Program-made: the position numbers and the translations under genes
Notes under the pieces: model-generated
What the model saw: the letters and a program-made list of their open reading frames with translations, nothing else
Told to the model about the DNA's origin: nothing
The model's database searches: none
Shown: positions 16,886-25,693 of the stretch, one piece after another
How the letters are laid out: each line of letters begins with the position of its first letter
Numbering within the stretch: position 1 is the first letter of the stretch
Assembly (NCBI GenBank): GCA_900552945.1
Contig: USBI01000006.1
Span: 1-57,672, forward strand
Length of the DNA stretch: 57,672 nucleotides
Direction of reading: 5' to 3'
Source of the DNA: an uncultured Oscillospiraceae bacterium
GTDB taxonomy: Bacteria > Bacillota > Clostridia > Oscillospirales > Ruminococcaceae

Positions 16886-17004
16886 GGCATGCGAAACAAC
16901 AGGTAAACCTGCGGCGCACAGGTAAATCCGCTTAATGCTGCTCGGTTCCCCGCCTGACATGGTTCACGGCAACCCGCCGCACAGGGCCCGCTGTTCCGCA
17001 TGCC
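16886..17004 (-). ncRNA. ffs: signal recognition particle RNA (4.5S type)
   Basis: The RNA scaffold of the signal recognition particle, partner of Ffh (36953-38311). The minus strand carries the conserved domain IV loop 'CATGTCAGGCGGGGAACCGAGCAGC'-type core (16930-16957 region), flanked by long pairing arms that close with GGCATGCG at the 5' end (to 17004) and CGCATGCC at the 3' end (from 16886). The 119-base size is that of the short bacterial form, with no room for an Alu domain. The ends are estimated from base pairing. Confidence 0.9.
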
Positions 17005-17054
17005 GCGCTGCACAACGTCATGCTCTGCCTTATTTTTTCTGGATTCAGGAATTT

Positions 17055-17083
17055 ATTATACACTATTTTTTCAAAAAACACAA
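17055..17083 (-). promoter_or_regulatory. sigma-A-like promoter of ffs
   Basis: TTGTGT (17078-17083) and TATAAT (17055-17060) with a 17-base spacer on the minus strand, about 45 bases before the SRP RNA 5' end, which implies a short precursor. Confidence 0.6.
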
Positions 17084-17116
17084 CACCTTTTCCCACCCTT
17101 TTTCCGGGTGTATTGC

Positions 17117-17152
17117 CAAAAAGCCGCAGCCGGTCTCAATGCGGCTGCGGTT
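17117..17152 (-). terminator. terminator of the spoIIA operon
   Basis: Nine-base arms (17124-17132 and 17142-17150) followed by CTTTTTGG on the minus strand, downstream of sigF. Confidence 0.8.
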
Positions 17153-17204
17153 TACCGTTTCTCTTCACTGAATTCAAACAGGTCATTCGGCGCCGTATCT
17201 TCTG

Positions 17205-17870
17205 TTACAGCAGCCGTTCCCGCAGCGCCGCGAGGATCTTTTTCTCCCGCCGCGAGACCTGCACCTGGGTCATGCCCAAATATTGCGCGGTCTCCGTTTG
17301 CGTTTTCCCTTTGAAGTAGCGCAGTACAATGAGCATCCTGTCCTGCGCTTCCAGCTGCCCGATGACCTCTTTGAGCGCAATCGAGTCCGCAAGCTGTTCT
17401 TCAAGCGTATCCACACGTACATCGATCTGTCCACCTCCGTCCTCTTCACTTTCGGTCAGCGACATGGCGGGCGTTCCCGCGTTGAGCGCCTCCACCACCT
17501 CCTGCGGGGTGATGTCAAGCCGCTCGGCTAATTCAGAAACAGCCGGTTCTCTTCCTGTGCTCTGCAAAAACCGTTCCCGCTCCCGCAGCACTTTGACCGA
17601 CCGCTCTTTCAAACTACGGCTCACCTTCACGGTACCGCCGTCCCGGAACAGGCGGCGGATCTCCCCTAAAATGACCGGCACAGCATAGGTGGAAAACTGC
17701 ACCCCGCGCTGTTCGTCAAACGCGTCGAACGCTTTGACAAGGCCCATGCACCCGGCGGAAAACAGGTCGTCATACTCGATTCCCTTCCCCTTGAACCGGT
17801 TGGCACAGGCGTGTACCAGTCCCATGTTCGCTTCGACAAAGCGGTCACGTTCCGCTGCCGCTTTAACCAT
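17205..17870 (-). CDS. sigF: sporulation sigma factor F (SpoIIAC)
   Basis: The first forespore-specific RNA polymerase sigma factor. The 221-residue protein has region 2 ('ANMGLVHACANRFKGKGIEYDDLFSAGCMGLVKAFDAFD', 'FSTYAVPVILGEIRRLFRD'), region 3 and region 4 with the helix-turn-helix 'KTQTETAQYLGMTQVQVSRREKKIL'. The order behind spoIIAA and spoIIAB distinguishes it from sigma-G. Its start overlaps the spoIIAB end by 8 bases. Activity is expected to be held by SpoIIAB until SpoIIAA is dephosphorylated. Confidence 0.95.
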   Translation of the reverse strand: MVKAAAERDRFVEANMGLVHACANRFKGKGIEYDDLFSAGCMGLVKAFDAFDEQRGVQFSTYAVPVILGEIRRLFRDGGTVKVSRSLKERSVKVLRERERFLQSTGREPAVSELAERLDITPQEVVEALNAGTPAMSLTESEEDGGGQIDVRVDTLEEQLADSIALKEVIGQLEAQDRMLIVLRYFKGKTQTETAQYLGMTQVQVSRREKKILAALRERLL

Positions 17871-18306
17871 GGTTTGCGCGGGAAGCGAGCTTTTTGCGCA
17901 GAACCACCGCTGTGCCCTTCCCCACCTTGGAAGTAACCTTCACGCTGTCCATAAAGCTCTCCATCACCGCAAAGCCAAGGCCGGCACGCTCCTCTTCGGG
18001 TGCGGTCGTAAACATCGGCTCCATTGCCTGTTTCACATTTTCAATTCCGCAGCCACGGTCTTTCACCTTTATGTAGGCCACATCCCCCTCCAACACCCGC
18101 GCGGTGATGCAGACCGGCCCGATGGTGTTGCGGTAAGCGTGAACAATGCAGTTGGTCACCGCTTCGGAAACGGCTGTTTTCATATCACTGATCTCGTCGA
18201 GCGTGGGGTCGAGCTGGGCGAAAAAGGCGGCGACCGCCGTGCGCGCAAACGCCTCGTTGACCGAATAACTCGGAAAAGTGAGCTTCATTTCATTTTGTGT
18301 TTTCAT
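17863..18306 (-). CDS. spoIIAB: anti-sigma F factor / serine kinase SpoIIAB
   Basis: Binds and blocks sigma-F and phosphorylates SpoIIAA. The 147-residue GHKL-type kinase shows the N-box 'DMKTAVSEAVTNCIVHAYRN', the G1 box 'VKDRGCGIENVKQAM' and the G2 lid 'EEERAGLGFAVMESFMD'. It is complete and normal in length. It follows spoIIAA by 15 bases and overlaps sigF. Confidence 0.97.
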   Translation of the reverse strand: MKTQNEMKLTFPSYSVNEAFARTAVAAFFAQLDPTLDEISDMKTAVSEAVTNCIVHAYRNTIGPVCITARVLEGDVAYIKVKDRGCGIENVKQAMEPMFTTAPEEERAGLGFAVMESFMDSVKVTSKVGKGTAVVLRKKLASRANHG

Positions 18307-18321
18307 CTTTCTGTCCTCCGC

Positions 18322-18627
18322 CTAGTCGATCTGTGCGAGCTTGTCCAGCCCGGCGAGCTTCATCACTTTTTTGATATGCCCCGGCGTGTTGGCCACCCGG
18401 ACGCTTCCGCCGAACGACTGCATGAGCTTGTACCGGCCCATCACCAGCCCAATGCCACTGCTGTCCATAAATCCAACATTCTTAAAATCGAGCACCAGAC
18501 TGTTCGGCCGGTTGGATTCCAGCGCGCGGTCGATCTCTTCCCGCACCTGTTTCGCGCTGTGATGGTCCAGTTCGCCGGTCAGGCAGACGGTGATCTGTTC
18601 ATCGGTCACATTGATCTGTACATTCAA
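18322..18627 (-). CDS. spoIIAA: anti-sigma F factor antagonist SpoIIAA
   Basis: STAS-domain protein that frees sigma-F from SpoIIAB. I choose the TTG at 18625-18627 as start, because AAGGAGG lies 8 bases before it and the protein then begins 'LNVQINVTDEQITVCLTGELDHHSA', as in the family; a longer frame would include part of a terminator hairpin. The phosphorylated Ser lies in 'NVGFMDSSGIGLVMGRYKL'. The 101 residues match the family's about 110-120. It is first gene of the spoIIA operon. Confidence 0.93.
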   Translation of the reverse strand: MNVQINVTDEQITVCLTGELDHHSAKQVREEIDRALESNRPNSLVLDFKNVGFMDSSGIGLVMGRYKLMQSFGGSVRVANTPGHIKKVMKLAGLDKLAQID

Positions 18628-18667
18628 AGAAAATTCCTCCTTCTTCCCTGCCGGATCTTTGCAGGCA

Positions 18668-18706
18668 GAAAAAAACAAGCCTGTACCAGTTATGATACAG
18701 GCTTGT
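18668..18706 (-). terminator. hairpin with T-run just upstream of spoIIAA
   Basis: Arms 18675-18685 and 18696-18706 with TTTTTTT on the minus strand, about 40 bases before the spoIIAA start. It is a terminator or an attenuator in the spoIIA leader. Confidence 0.75.
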
Positions 18707-18823
18707 CCGTAAAAAAGTTGTCAGTTTTGGGAACAGCGTCAAAATTCATCATTCCCGCGGTCGCTCAAGGGATAAACCGCTGCCGAAAGGCGGTCCCGCC
18801 CGTGAAGAGCGAAAAACAAGCGC

Positions 18824-18857
18824 AAAAAAGCCCGCGCCATGCTGGTACGGGCTTTTT
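18824..18857 (-). terminator. terminator of folC
   Basis: A GCCCG/CGGGC-based stem flanked by A- and T-runs on both sides, directly after the folC stop codon. It can act in both directions. Confidence 0.75.
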
Positions 18858-18860
18858 ATT

Positions 18861-20141
18861 TTATTGAGGATAGCGTTTCGCTGTTTCCCTGATCTCCGAC
18901 GCAAGGTAGAGCGAACCGCAAACGATGACCATGCCGTCTTCACCCACAGCCTCCGCCGCACGCCGAAGCGCCGCGGAAAGCTCCGCCTCTGTCACGCAGT
19001 CACCGCAGTAAGCCGACGCCGCGCGGCAGAGCTCCTCTTTCGGAAGCGCGCGGGGGGAATGGATGTCCACCGCGACCACCCGCTTGCACATGGGGCAGAT
19101 CTCCTTGAGCAAATACTGGTACTCTTTTTCCTTCAGCGCACCAATGACCGCCGCCTTGGGCTGTGCCGGAAACTGCCGCAGGGTGCGCGCCAGCGCCTCC
19201 GCCCCGCCGGGGTTGTGCGCCCCGTCGATGACGATGAGCGGGTGCTCATGCACGAGCTCAAACCGTGCGGGGAACGCCGCGGCGGCGAGCCCCTGCTCTA
19301 CCGCCTGCTGCGAAATGGAAAACCCTTTGCGGCAGAGGATCTCCACCGTTTGCAGCACCGAAAGGGCGTTATACGCCTGATGCTCTCCCGCAAGGGGGAT
19401 GTGGTACGGCTGTTCTTCATACACAAATCCGGTGCCGTCCAGCCCGGTGCGAATCTCCTTCACCGCCGCAGGGCTCGGCAGATGCAACCGGCTCGCCGTT
19501 TTGGCGCACTGCCGCATCAGCTCCCCCACCACCTCCGGCGGGTTCAGTGCGTAGCAGACCGCGTCGGTATCCTGCTTGATGATGCCCGCTTTCTGCCGGG
19601 CGATCTCTTCCAGCGTGTCGCCCAGCATGTCGGTATGGTCGAACGAGACCGCTGTGATGACCGCCGCGAGCGGGGTGGAGATGACATTGGTGGAATCGTA
19701 CAATCCGCCGATGCCCACCTCAAGGCAGACGATGTCACAGCGCTCCTCGTAAAAATACAGCATGCCAAGCGCCGTTACCAGCTCAAACTCCGCCACCGTT
19801 TCCCCTGCGGCGTTCATCTGCTCCACAAAGGGTCTCAGCCGTTCGGTCAGTTCCGCCAACTTTTCAGGCGGGATCATTTCGCCGTTTATCTGAAACCGCT
19901 CTCTGAAATCCAACACAAACGGGGAGATAAAACTGCCGGTGCGGTAACCCGCCTGCCGCAGCACCGAAGCGAGCATCATGGTGGTGGAACCCTTGCCGTT
20001 GGTGCCCGCGATGTGCACAAAGCGCAGCTTTTGGTGCGGATCTCCCACAAGCGAAAGCAGCTTCCGCGCCCGGTCGAGCCCGGGTTTCGGGCCGAACCGC
20101 TTTTGGGAATGGATGTAGGAAACCGCCTCTTCGCAGGTCAT
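18861..20141 (-). CDS. folC: bifunctional folylpolyglutamate / dihydrofolate synthase
   Basis: Adds glutamate to folates (and to dihydropteroate if bifunctional). The ATG at 20139-20141 follows AAAGGAAGTGAG; an upstream TTG is less likely. The 426-residue protein has the Mur-ligase P-loop 'IAGTNGKGSTTMMLA', 'SPFVLDFRERFQING', the metal/ATP motif 'SFDHTDMLGDTLEEIARQKAGI' and 'VIDGAHNPGGAEAL'. It lies 13 bases after valS, an arrangement (valS-folC) common in Firmicutes, so the valine T-box probably governs it too. Confidence 0.95.
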   Translation of the reverse strand: MTCEEAVSYIHSQKRFGPKPGLDRARKLLSLVGDPHQKLRFVHIAGTNGKGSTTMMLASVLRQAGYRTGSFISPFVLDFRERFQINGEMIPPEKLAELTERLRPFVEQMNAAGETVAEFELVTALGMLYFYEERCDIVCLEVGIGGLYDSTNVISTPLAAVITAVSFDHTDMLGDTLEEIARQKAGIIKQDTDAVCYALNPPEVVGELMRQCAKTASRLHLPSPAAVKEIRTGLDGTGFVYEEQPYHIPLAGEHQAYNALSVLQTVEILCRKGFSISQQAVEQGLAAAAFPARFELVHEHPLIVIDGAHNPGGAEALARTLRQFPAQPKAAVIGALKEKEYQYLLKEICPMCKRVVAVDIHSPRALPKEELCRAASAYCGDCVTEAELSAALRRAAEAVGEDGMVIVCGSLYLASEIRETAKRYPQ

Positions 20142-20154
20142 ACGCTCACTTCCT

Positions 20155-22773
20155 TTAACCAAGAGCCTTCAAGCTCTGCTGGATGTTCGCCATGCGCTCC
20201 TGCGCGCGGGCGAGCTTTTCTTTTTCCTGTTCCACGATCTTTTCCGGCGCTTTTGCCAAAAACTTCTCGTTTCCGAGTTTTCCGCTGATGATGGAAATAT
20301 CCTTCTCACAGGCGGCAAGCTCCTTGTTCAAACGTGCCAGCTCCTTCTCCCGGTCGATGAGGTCGGAAAGCGGGATGAAGATACGCGCGCTGTCGGTCAC
20401 AGCGGAAACAGCACCGTCCATCTGGAACTCGGGCGCAATCTCCACTTCCGAAGCGCCGGCAAGGCGTTTTAAGAATTTTTCGCCGGCGGCAAAGGTCTGG
20501 GCGTACGGTGTTCCAATGTACACCTTCGCTTTGCGGGAAGGCGGAACGTTCATTTCAGCACGCGCGTTGCGGATGGCTTTGATGGCATCCACCACACGTT
20601 CAAAGTCGCGCTCCTCTTCCGCAAACGCAAGTGCCTCGCTGTATTCCGGGAAGCGGGAGATCATGATGCTTTCGCCGGTGTGCGGAAGCGCCTGCCAGAT
20701 CTCTTCGGTGATGAACGGCATGAACGGATGCAGCAGCTTGAGGGTGTTGGTCATAACATACACAAGCACCTTCTGCGCGCAGAGGGATTCCTCCCCGCCT
20801 GCCTGCAGCCGCGCCTTGCACAGCTCAATATACCAGTCGCAGAAAACATCCCAGATAAAGTCGTAGAGCTTCGCCACAGCAATGCCGAGCTCGAACTTAT
20901 CCAGATTTTCAGTGACCTGACGGACCAGCTCGTTGTACTTGGAAAGCACCCATTTATCCTCGGTGGTGAGGGTCTCCGGCAGGGATTCGTCGGTCACCTC
21001 GTCGGAAAGGTTCATCAAAATAAACCGAGAAGCGTTCCACAGCTTGTTCGCGAAGTTGCGGCTTGCGCGGACCTTGTCGTCCGAATAGCGCATGTCGTTT
21101 CCGGGGCTATTGCCGGTCGCGAGCATGAAGCGCAGCGCGTCGGCGCCGAACTCATCAATGACGACCAGCGGGTCGATGCCGTTGCCCAGCGATTTGGACA
21201 TCTTCCTGCCCTGCGCATCGCGCACGATGCCGTGGATAAACACCGTATCAAACGGGGTTTTTCCGGTCTGCTCCAGCGCGGAGAAAATCATGCGGGCCAC
21301 CCAGAAAAAGATGATGTCGTACCCGGTGACCAGTGTGGAGGTCGGGTAGAAATATTTGAAATCCTCGGTCTCTTCGGGCCAGCCAAGGGTGGAAAACGGC
21401 CAGAGCGCGGAAGAAAACCAGGTGTCCAGCGTGTCTTCGTCCTGATGCATGGCGCCGCCGCATTTCGGGCAGGTGTGAACGTCAGTCTTGGAGACGACCA
21501 TCTCGCCGCAGTCGTCGCAGTAATACGCCGGGATGCGATGCCCCCACCAGAGCTGACGGGAGATGCACCAGTCTTTGATGTTCTCCATCCAGTGGAAGTA
21601 GATCTTCTCAAACCGTTCAGGGATGAAGCGGGTCTCGCCGTTGCGCACCGCCTCAATGGCCGGTTTGGCGAGCGGCTCCATCTTGACGAACCACTGTTTG
21701 GAAACACGCGGCTCAACCGTAGTGCTGCAGCGGTAGCAGCTTCCCACGTTGTGGTTGTGGTCTTTCACTTTGACAAGGAAGCCTTCTTTTTCAAGGTCAG
21801 CGACAATGGCTTTACGCGCCTCATAACGGTTCATGCCCTCGTAGCGGCCGCCGTTTTCGTTGATGTGCGCATCGTCGGTCATCACGTTGATGACCGGCAG
21901 GTCATGCCGCAGACCGACTTCGAAGTCGTTCGGGTCGTGCGCCGGGGTGATCTTCACCGCACCGGTACCGAACTCCATGTCAACATAGCTGTCCGCCACG
22001 ACCGGGATCTCGCGCCCGACGAGCGGCAGAATGAGCATTTTGCCCACCATGTCTTTGTAGCGCTCATCCTCCGGATTGACCGCGACAGCAGTATCGCCCA
22101 GAAGGGTCTCCGGACGGGTGGTAGCGATCTCAACAAAACCACTTCCATCCGCGAGCGGGTAGTTGATGTGCCAGAAATGGCCGGCCTGTTCGCTGTATTC
22201 CACCTCCGCGTCAGAAATGGAGGTCTTGCAGTGCGGGCACCAGTTGATGATACGCTCCCCGCGGTAGATGAGCCCTTTTTCGTACAAACGCACGAATACT
22301 TCTTTTACCGCTTCGGAACAGCCCTCGTCCAACGTAAAGCGCTCACGGCTCCAGTCGCAGGAGGTACCCAGCTTTTTGAGCTGTTCCACAATGCGGCCGC
22401 CGTACTGTTTTTTCCACTCCCATGCGCGTTCTAAAAACTTCTCACGCCCAAGGTCCTGTTTGGAAACGCCTTCCTTGCGCATTGCCTCCACGATCTTCGC
22501 TTCGGTCGCAATGGACGCATGGTCGGTACCCGGGATCCAGAGCGCGGCGTAGCCCTGCATCCGTTTGTAGCGGATAAGAATGTCCTGCAGCGTCTCATCC
22601 AGCGCGTGCCCCATGTGGAGCTGGCCGGTGATGTTCGGCGGCGGGATGACGATGGTATACGGTTTTTTCTCCGGATCGGGCGACGCGGTAAAATAGCCGC
22701 CGTCCATCCAGAACTGATAGGTCCTGTCCTCTACGCTTTTGGGGTTGTAGAGCTTTTCCAGTTCTTTTGCCAT
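20155..22773 (-). CDS. valS: valyl-tRNA synthetase
   Basis: Charges tRNA-Val. The start is taken as '[17 protein letters not shown]' (22773), preceded by GAGGATTTT; a longer frame would include the T-box antiterminator. The 872-residue class I enzyme has the HIGH-type motif '[13 protein letters not shown]', the KMSKS motif '[11 protein letters not shown]', the editing domain ('[15 protein letters not shown]') and the C-terminal coiled-coil arm ('[21 protein letters not shown]'). It is intact. It is controlled by the T-box leader directly upstream. Confidence 0.97.
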   Translation of the reverse strand: MAKELEKLYNPKSVEDRTYQFWMDGGYFTASPDPEKKPYTIVIPPPNITGQLHMGHALDETLQDILIRYKRMQGYAALWIPGTDHASIATEAKIVEAMRKEGVSKQDLGREKFLERAWEWKKQYGGRIVEQLKKLGTSCDWSRERFTLDEGCSEAVKEVFVRLYEKGLIYRGERIINWCPHCKTSISDAEVEYSEQAGHFWHINYPLADGSGFVEIATTRPETLLGDTAVAVNPEDERYKDMVGKMLILPLVGREIPVVADSYVDMEFGTGAVKITPAHDPNDFEVGLRHDLPVINVMTDDAHINENGGRYEGMNRYEARKAIVADLEKEGFLVKVKDHNHNVGSCYRCSTTVEPRVSKQWFVKMEPLAKPAIEAVRNGETRFIPERFEKIYFHWMENIKDWCISRQLWWGHRIPAYYCDDCGEMVVSKTDVHTCPKCGGAMHQDEDTLDTWFSSALWPFSTLGWPEETEDFKYFYPTSTLVTGYDIIFFWVARMIFSALEQTGKTPFDTVFIHGIVRDAQGRKMSKSLGNGIDPLVVIDEFGADALRFMLATGNSPGNDMRYSDDKVRASRNFANKLWNASRFILMNLSDEVTDESLPETLTTEDKWVLSKYNELVRQVTENLDKFELGIAVAKLYDFIWDVFCDWYIELCKARLQAGGEESLCAQKVLVYVMTNTLKLLHPFMPFITEEIWQALPHTGESIMISRFPEYSEALAFAEEERDFERVVDAIKAIRNARAEMNVPPSRKAKVYIGTPYAQTFAAGEKFLKRLAGASEVEIAPEFQMDGAVSAVTDSARIFIPLSDLIDREKELARLNKELAACEKDISIISGKLGNEKFLAKAPEKIVEQEKEKLARAQERMANIQQSLKALG

Positions 22774-22809
22774 AAAATCCTCCTCTGAATACAACACGCG
22801 GATATCCCA

Positions 22810-23080
22810 CAAAAAGAAAACCGCCCCGAACAAACCTGTTCAGGGCGGGCAAACGTCCGCGGTACCACCTGATTTCGAAGCCTTTTGCTTCGCACTCGCC
22901 GGCACTTTCATGCCGTGCCCGGATAACGGCGGGCTCACCGTCAGCACTTAACCGCAAAACCGGTTCGGCGCCAAGGCTCCAGGGCGACTTCAACACGACC
23001 CGACCGAAAGCTTACACCAACCGCTTCCTCTCTCTGCGCCGGGAACTGCGCCTACTCCTCCCTGTCACTGCCTGTAACGA
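22810..23080 (-). promoter_or_regulatory. T-box leader for valS (specifier GUC, valine)
   Basis: The minus strand holds the universal T-box sequence AGGTGGTACCGCGG (22858-22871), followed by a GC-rich terminator (GCCCGCCCTGAACAGGTTTGTTCGGGGCGG then TTTTC) competing with the antiterminator. In stem I the specifier loop reads TGAA-GTC-GCC with GTC at 22988-22986, a valine codon. An uncharged tRNA-Val would favour read-through into valS. The 5' boundary is estimated from the promoter. Confidence 0.92.
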
Positions 23081-23091
23081 TTATTAAAATT

Positions 23092-23120
23092 AGTATACCC
23101 ACAAAAACGTCGTTTGTCAA
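23092..23120 (-). promoter_or_regulatory. sigma-A promoter of the valS leader
   Basis: TTGACA (23115-23120) and TATACT (23092-23097) with a 17-base spacer on the minus strand, a near-consensus housekeeping promoter placed right before the T-box. Confidence 0.85.
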
Positions 23121-23319
23121 CCGTGCCACGCGCGAAAACACGCCGTTTTCCCGGGGATTCGCGCCGCTGTTTTGCAGTTGAGCTCCCAAGTTGCGGCAGG
23201 ACGGTTTGTCTCGTGCGATTTTACGCTGTAAAAGTGGGTTTGGAGCACGCGGCACTGCCAAACGCAGGATAAAAACAGCCCGTCGAATCATCCTCGCCGC
23301 CGCTTTCATCATTCCGTAC

Positions 23320-23348
23320 GCAAACACCGGCACATCCGTTTGCCGCAC
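23320..23348. repeat. imperfect direct repeat, copy 1 (pairs with 23464-23492)
   Basis: The two copies share 'GCAAACACCGGCACA' followed by 'CGTTTGCCGCAC' with small differences in between. Each copy can also fold on its GCAAAC/GTTTGC ends. Confidence 0.6.
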
Positions 23349-23463
23349 CAAAAACAAACCCGCGCCGTTTCAAGCAAAGCGAACGCGTAAAGTCAAGCAG
23401 TTCCCGTGAAACAAGCTGACGCGAACCACTCAACACCACCCGCCACGCGCCTTCGGTTCCCCC

Positions 23464-23492
23464 GCAAACACCGGCACAACGTTTGCCGCACA
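23464..23492. repeat. imperfect direct repeat, copy 2 (pairs with 23320-23348)
   Basis: Second copy of the motif, 144 bases after the first, differing from it by one deleted base and one or two substitutions. Confidence 0.6.
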
Positions 23493-23611
23493 CAAAAGCA
23501 CCGGCGTCGCTTTCTCAAACCCTGCAAACGCTCCTTTTACAAATCGCCGCTTTATAAAACACAAACTCTCTTTGCAAACGGGCGCCCGTTTTTCAACAGA
23601 AAAGCGCCTTT

Positions 23612-23650
23612 GTCAAAAACAAACGCCGCCTTTTTAAAAAGCGGCGCTTT
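23612..23650 (-). terminator. terminator of rqcH
   Basis: CGCCGC (23624-23629) pairs with GCGGCG (23641-23646) around an A/T loop. T-rich sequence follows on the minus strand. Confidence 0.7.
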
Positions 23651-23717
23651 TGTTCATTCAACTTTTCATAAAATGCCGCCGGGCGGCTGTTTTGCAAAGC
23701 CGCAAACCTGCGCAGGC

Positions 23718-25484
23718 TTACTTCTGCTTTTCCACCGCAAGCCGTTTGACCAGTTCCTCATCCGGAGTGACATAAGCCGTCTGATAATTTTCAAAGATGA
23801 CCATTCCCGGCTTCGCGCCGTTCGGCTTGTGCACATGGCGTATCTCGGTATAATCCACCGGCACCTGCACCGAGCCCTGCGCCTTGCTGTGGTAAGCGGC
23901 AATGATCGCCGCCTCTTCCAGCGTGCGGTCGGGCGGGGTGGCGCCTTCCGTCACGACAATGACATGCGAACCGGGGATATTGTGGGTGTGGAACCACACG
24001 TCGTGATTGCGCGCCTCTCGCATGGAAAGCCGGTCGTTCTGCTTGTTGTTCCGCCCGCAGAGGATGGTGAACCCATCGCTCGAGCGGAACCGCAGCGGCG
24101 GCTTCGGTTTGAGCTGTTTCAAATTTTTGCGGTGATAACCGCGCAGATACCCGCCGTCGATAAGCTCCTCACGAATCTCCAGCAGTTCGCTTTCTCCGGT
24201 GGTGCGGCTCACCTCGTCAAAGACCGAATCAAGGTAGATGAGCTCTTCCTCCCCCTGCTGGATGAGGTCGGTCAGCATCCGTTCCGCCGTGGCGGCTTTG
24301 CGGTATTCGCTGTAATAATGCTGTGCGTTCTGCGACGGGGTGCGGGAAGGGTCGAGCGGGATGGTAACGGGCGGGCAGTCCGCCTCATAAAAGTTTTCCA
24401 GCGTTGCCTGCTGCATCCCTTTTTCCAACCGGTAGAGGTTGGAGTTTAACAGGTCGCCGTACATTTTGAGCTTATCCCGCTCCCCGCAGGCGGCAAGCTC
24501 CTGCCGCTGTGCTTCCAGCTTGCGCTGGGTCCGCTCGGTGCGGTTTAATATGAGCTTGAGCAGGTCGTTGGAACGCTGCTTCATCCGCGCAATCTGGTCG
24601 CGGCGGGAATAAAAATCATCCAACAGAGTGCAGGGGGAATCATAGGGCTTGGTCAGCATGGCGGCGCCGTACTGATGTACCTCCACAAAGCAGAAATCCT
24701 TCGGCGCGCCGGAGCGGTCAAGCACCATGGTGATGTGCGGCGTCCCCGCAGAAAGGTCTTCCCGCACACGGTTGAGGTAGAAGCCCAGCCGGTCGAACTG
24801 CTCGTCGGTACAGTCGCTGCGCGCGGGGTCATCCCCCCGGCAGGCGTAATGCACCGCCTCCCGCGCGAACAGCGGGGAAATGCCCTGCAAAACCCCCACC
24901 AGCGTTTTGGAAAGCGCCTGTTCCTTCGGGAAAGCGCGCACCGCCTCAAAGATCCGCCCGTTGTCCGCCTCAAACAGGTTGAGCTTATCCTGCACCGGCG
25001 GCAGGGTGTAATCCATCTGCGGGAGGACCGGCCGCACGCTGGACATTTCCATATCCACCCGCTTGATCGCGTCGATCACCTTTCCCTTTTCATTGATGAT
25101 GAGGTTGCTGTGCCGGCCCATGATCTCCACCGCCAGGGTGACGGTCACAAGGTCGCCCAGCTCGTTGACCGCTTCAAAGTCGAGGTAGGCTACCCGGTCG
25201 AGCCCCAACTGCCGCACCGCCATCAGCTTTCCGCCGCCGAGATGTTTGCGCAACAGCATGCAGAACATGGGCGGCGCCTTCGGGTTTTCCAGCGTCACCC
25301 CGGTAAAATGCAGGCGCGGGCTGCTTGCTCCCACGTTGATGAGCAGCTTCTCGCTCCCGCTGCGATGGCGCAGGGTGATGACGATCTCCTCACGCGATGG
25401 CTGATGGATCTTATCCACCCGCGCGCCGACCGCCTCCTGCAATTCTTTCAGAATACACGATAAAAAAACACCGTCCAGTGCCAA
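23718..25484 (-). CDS. rqcH: Rqc2 homologue RqcH (NFACT / fibronectin-binding-like protein)
   Basis: Binds stalled 50S subunits and adds alanine tails to nascent chains (as known in Bacillus). The 588-residue protein has the NFACT-N domain ('LALDGVFLSCILKELQEAVGARVDKIHQP'), the middle coiled-coil ('NRTERTQRKLEAQRQELAACGERDKLKMYGDLL') and the NFACT-R domain ('FTILCGRNNKQNDRLSMREARNHDVWFHTHNIPGSHVIV'). I take a TTG at 25482-25484 as start, since family members begin MALDG and AGGTGAG precedes it; a GTG three codons upstream is possible. With ssrA/smpB, the window holds both ribosome-rescue systems. Confidence 0.93.
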   Translation of the reverse strand: MALDGVFLSCILKELQEAVGARVDKIHQPSREEIVITLRHRSGSEKLLINVGASSPRLHFTGVTLENPKAPPMFCMLLRKHLGGGKLMAVRQLGLDRVAYLDFEAVNELGDLVTVTLAVEIMGRHSNLIINEKGKVIDAIKRVDMEMSSVRPVLPQMDYTLPPVQDKLNLFEADNGRIFEAVRAFPKEQALSKTLVGVLQGISPLFAREAVHYACRGDDPARSDCTDEQFDRLGFYLNRVREDLSAGTPHITMVLDRSGAPKDFCFVEVHQYGAAMLTKPYDSPCTLLDDFYSRRDQIARMKQRSNDLLKLILNRTERTQRKLEAQRQELAACGERDKLKMYGDLLNSNLYRLEKGMQQATLENFYEADCPPVTIPLDPSRTPSQNAQHYYSEYRKAATAERMLTDLIQQGEEELIYLDSVFDEVSRTTGESELLEIREELIDGGYLRGYHRKNLKQLKPKPPLRFRSSDGFTILCGRNNKQNDRLSMREARNHDVWFHTHNIPGSHVIVVTEGATPPDRTLEEAAIIAAYHSKAQGSVQVPVDYTEIRHVHKPNGAKPGMVIFENYQTAYVTPDEELVKRLAVEKQK

Positions 25485-25500
25485 TCGTCTCACCTACTAC

Positions 25501-25550
25501 AAAAAATAAAATACGTGTTTTGCTTTTTATTGTACCACAGCAAAACACGT
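25501..25550 (-). promoter_or_regulatory. hairpin and overlapping promoter in front of rqcH
   Basis: A perfect 12-base inverted repeat (25513-25524 and 25539-25550) with a T-rich tail on the minus strand, ending a few bases before the rqcH ribosome site. A TTGCCG/TACAAT promoter-like pair overlaps it. It is a terminator for the nif3-like transcript, and could also limit rqcH expression. Confidence 0.55.
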
Positions 25551-25693
25551 TCCGGCAAATCCGTTTACTTTTTCAGGATCGATCCCATCCATTCCGCATT
25601 CCCGCCTGCATCCGACACGGCGGAACACAAAACCGGGTTTGGGGCACTCTCCCCTAAGTGGGAGCATCCCCGGCGCAAACAAAGCTGCGCCGC

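Larger units (their letters stand above)
23121..23717. other. 600-base gene-free region with a repeated palindromic motif
   Basis: No gene with credible protein composition is seen. Open frames here are rich in His, Arg and Thr and lack recognisable domains. The stretch is unusually rich in A and C on the plus strand with many 'CAAAC', 'CGC' and 'AAAC' words. It holds a 27-29 base imperfect direct repeat (23320-23348 and 23464-23492) and ends in the rqcH terminator. It may be a remnant of a decayed gene or repeat. Confidence 0.5.

Noticed and set aside
16804..17013. N-terminal extension of dnaX by 70 codons
   Set aside because: It overlaps the SRP RNA gene and its terminator. The ATG at 16803 has a proper ribosome site and the family N-terminus.
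17150..17204. Possible peptide 'EDTAPNDLFEFSEEKR' after sigF in another frame
   Set aside because: No start codon or ribosome site is seen; it lies between the sigF stop and its terminator. Too short to support.
18680..18860. Sigma-H promoter for spoIIAA
   Set aside because: A GATGAAT -10-like sequence exists, but no AGGA-type -35 is found at the right distance.
23406..24449. Long open frame on the plus strand through the 600-base gap into rqcH
   Set aside because: It is antisense to rqcH over most of its length and lacks a ribosome site and a recognisable domain. Long antisense frames are common in GC-rich genes.
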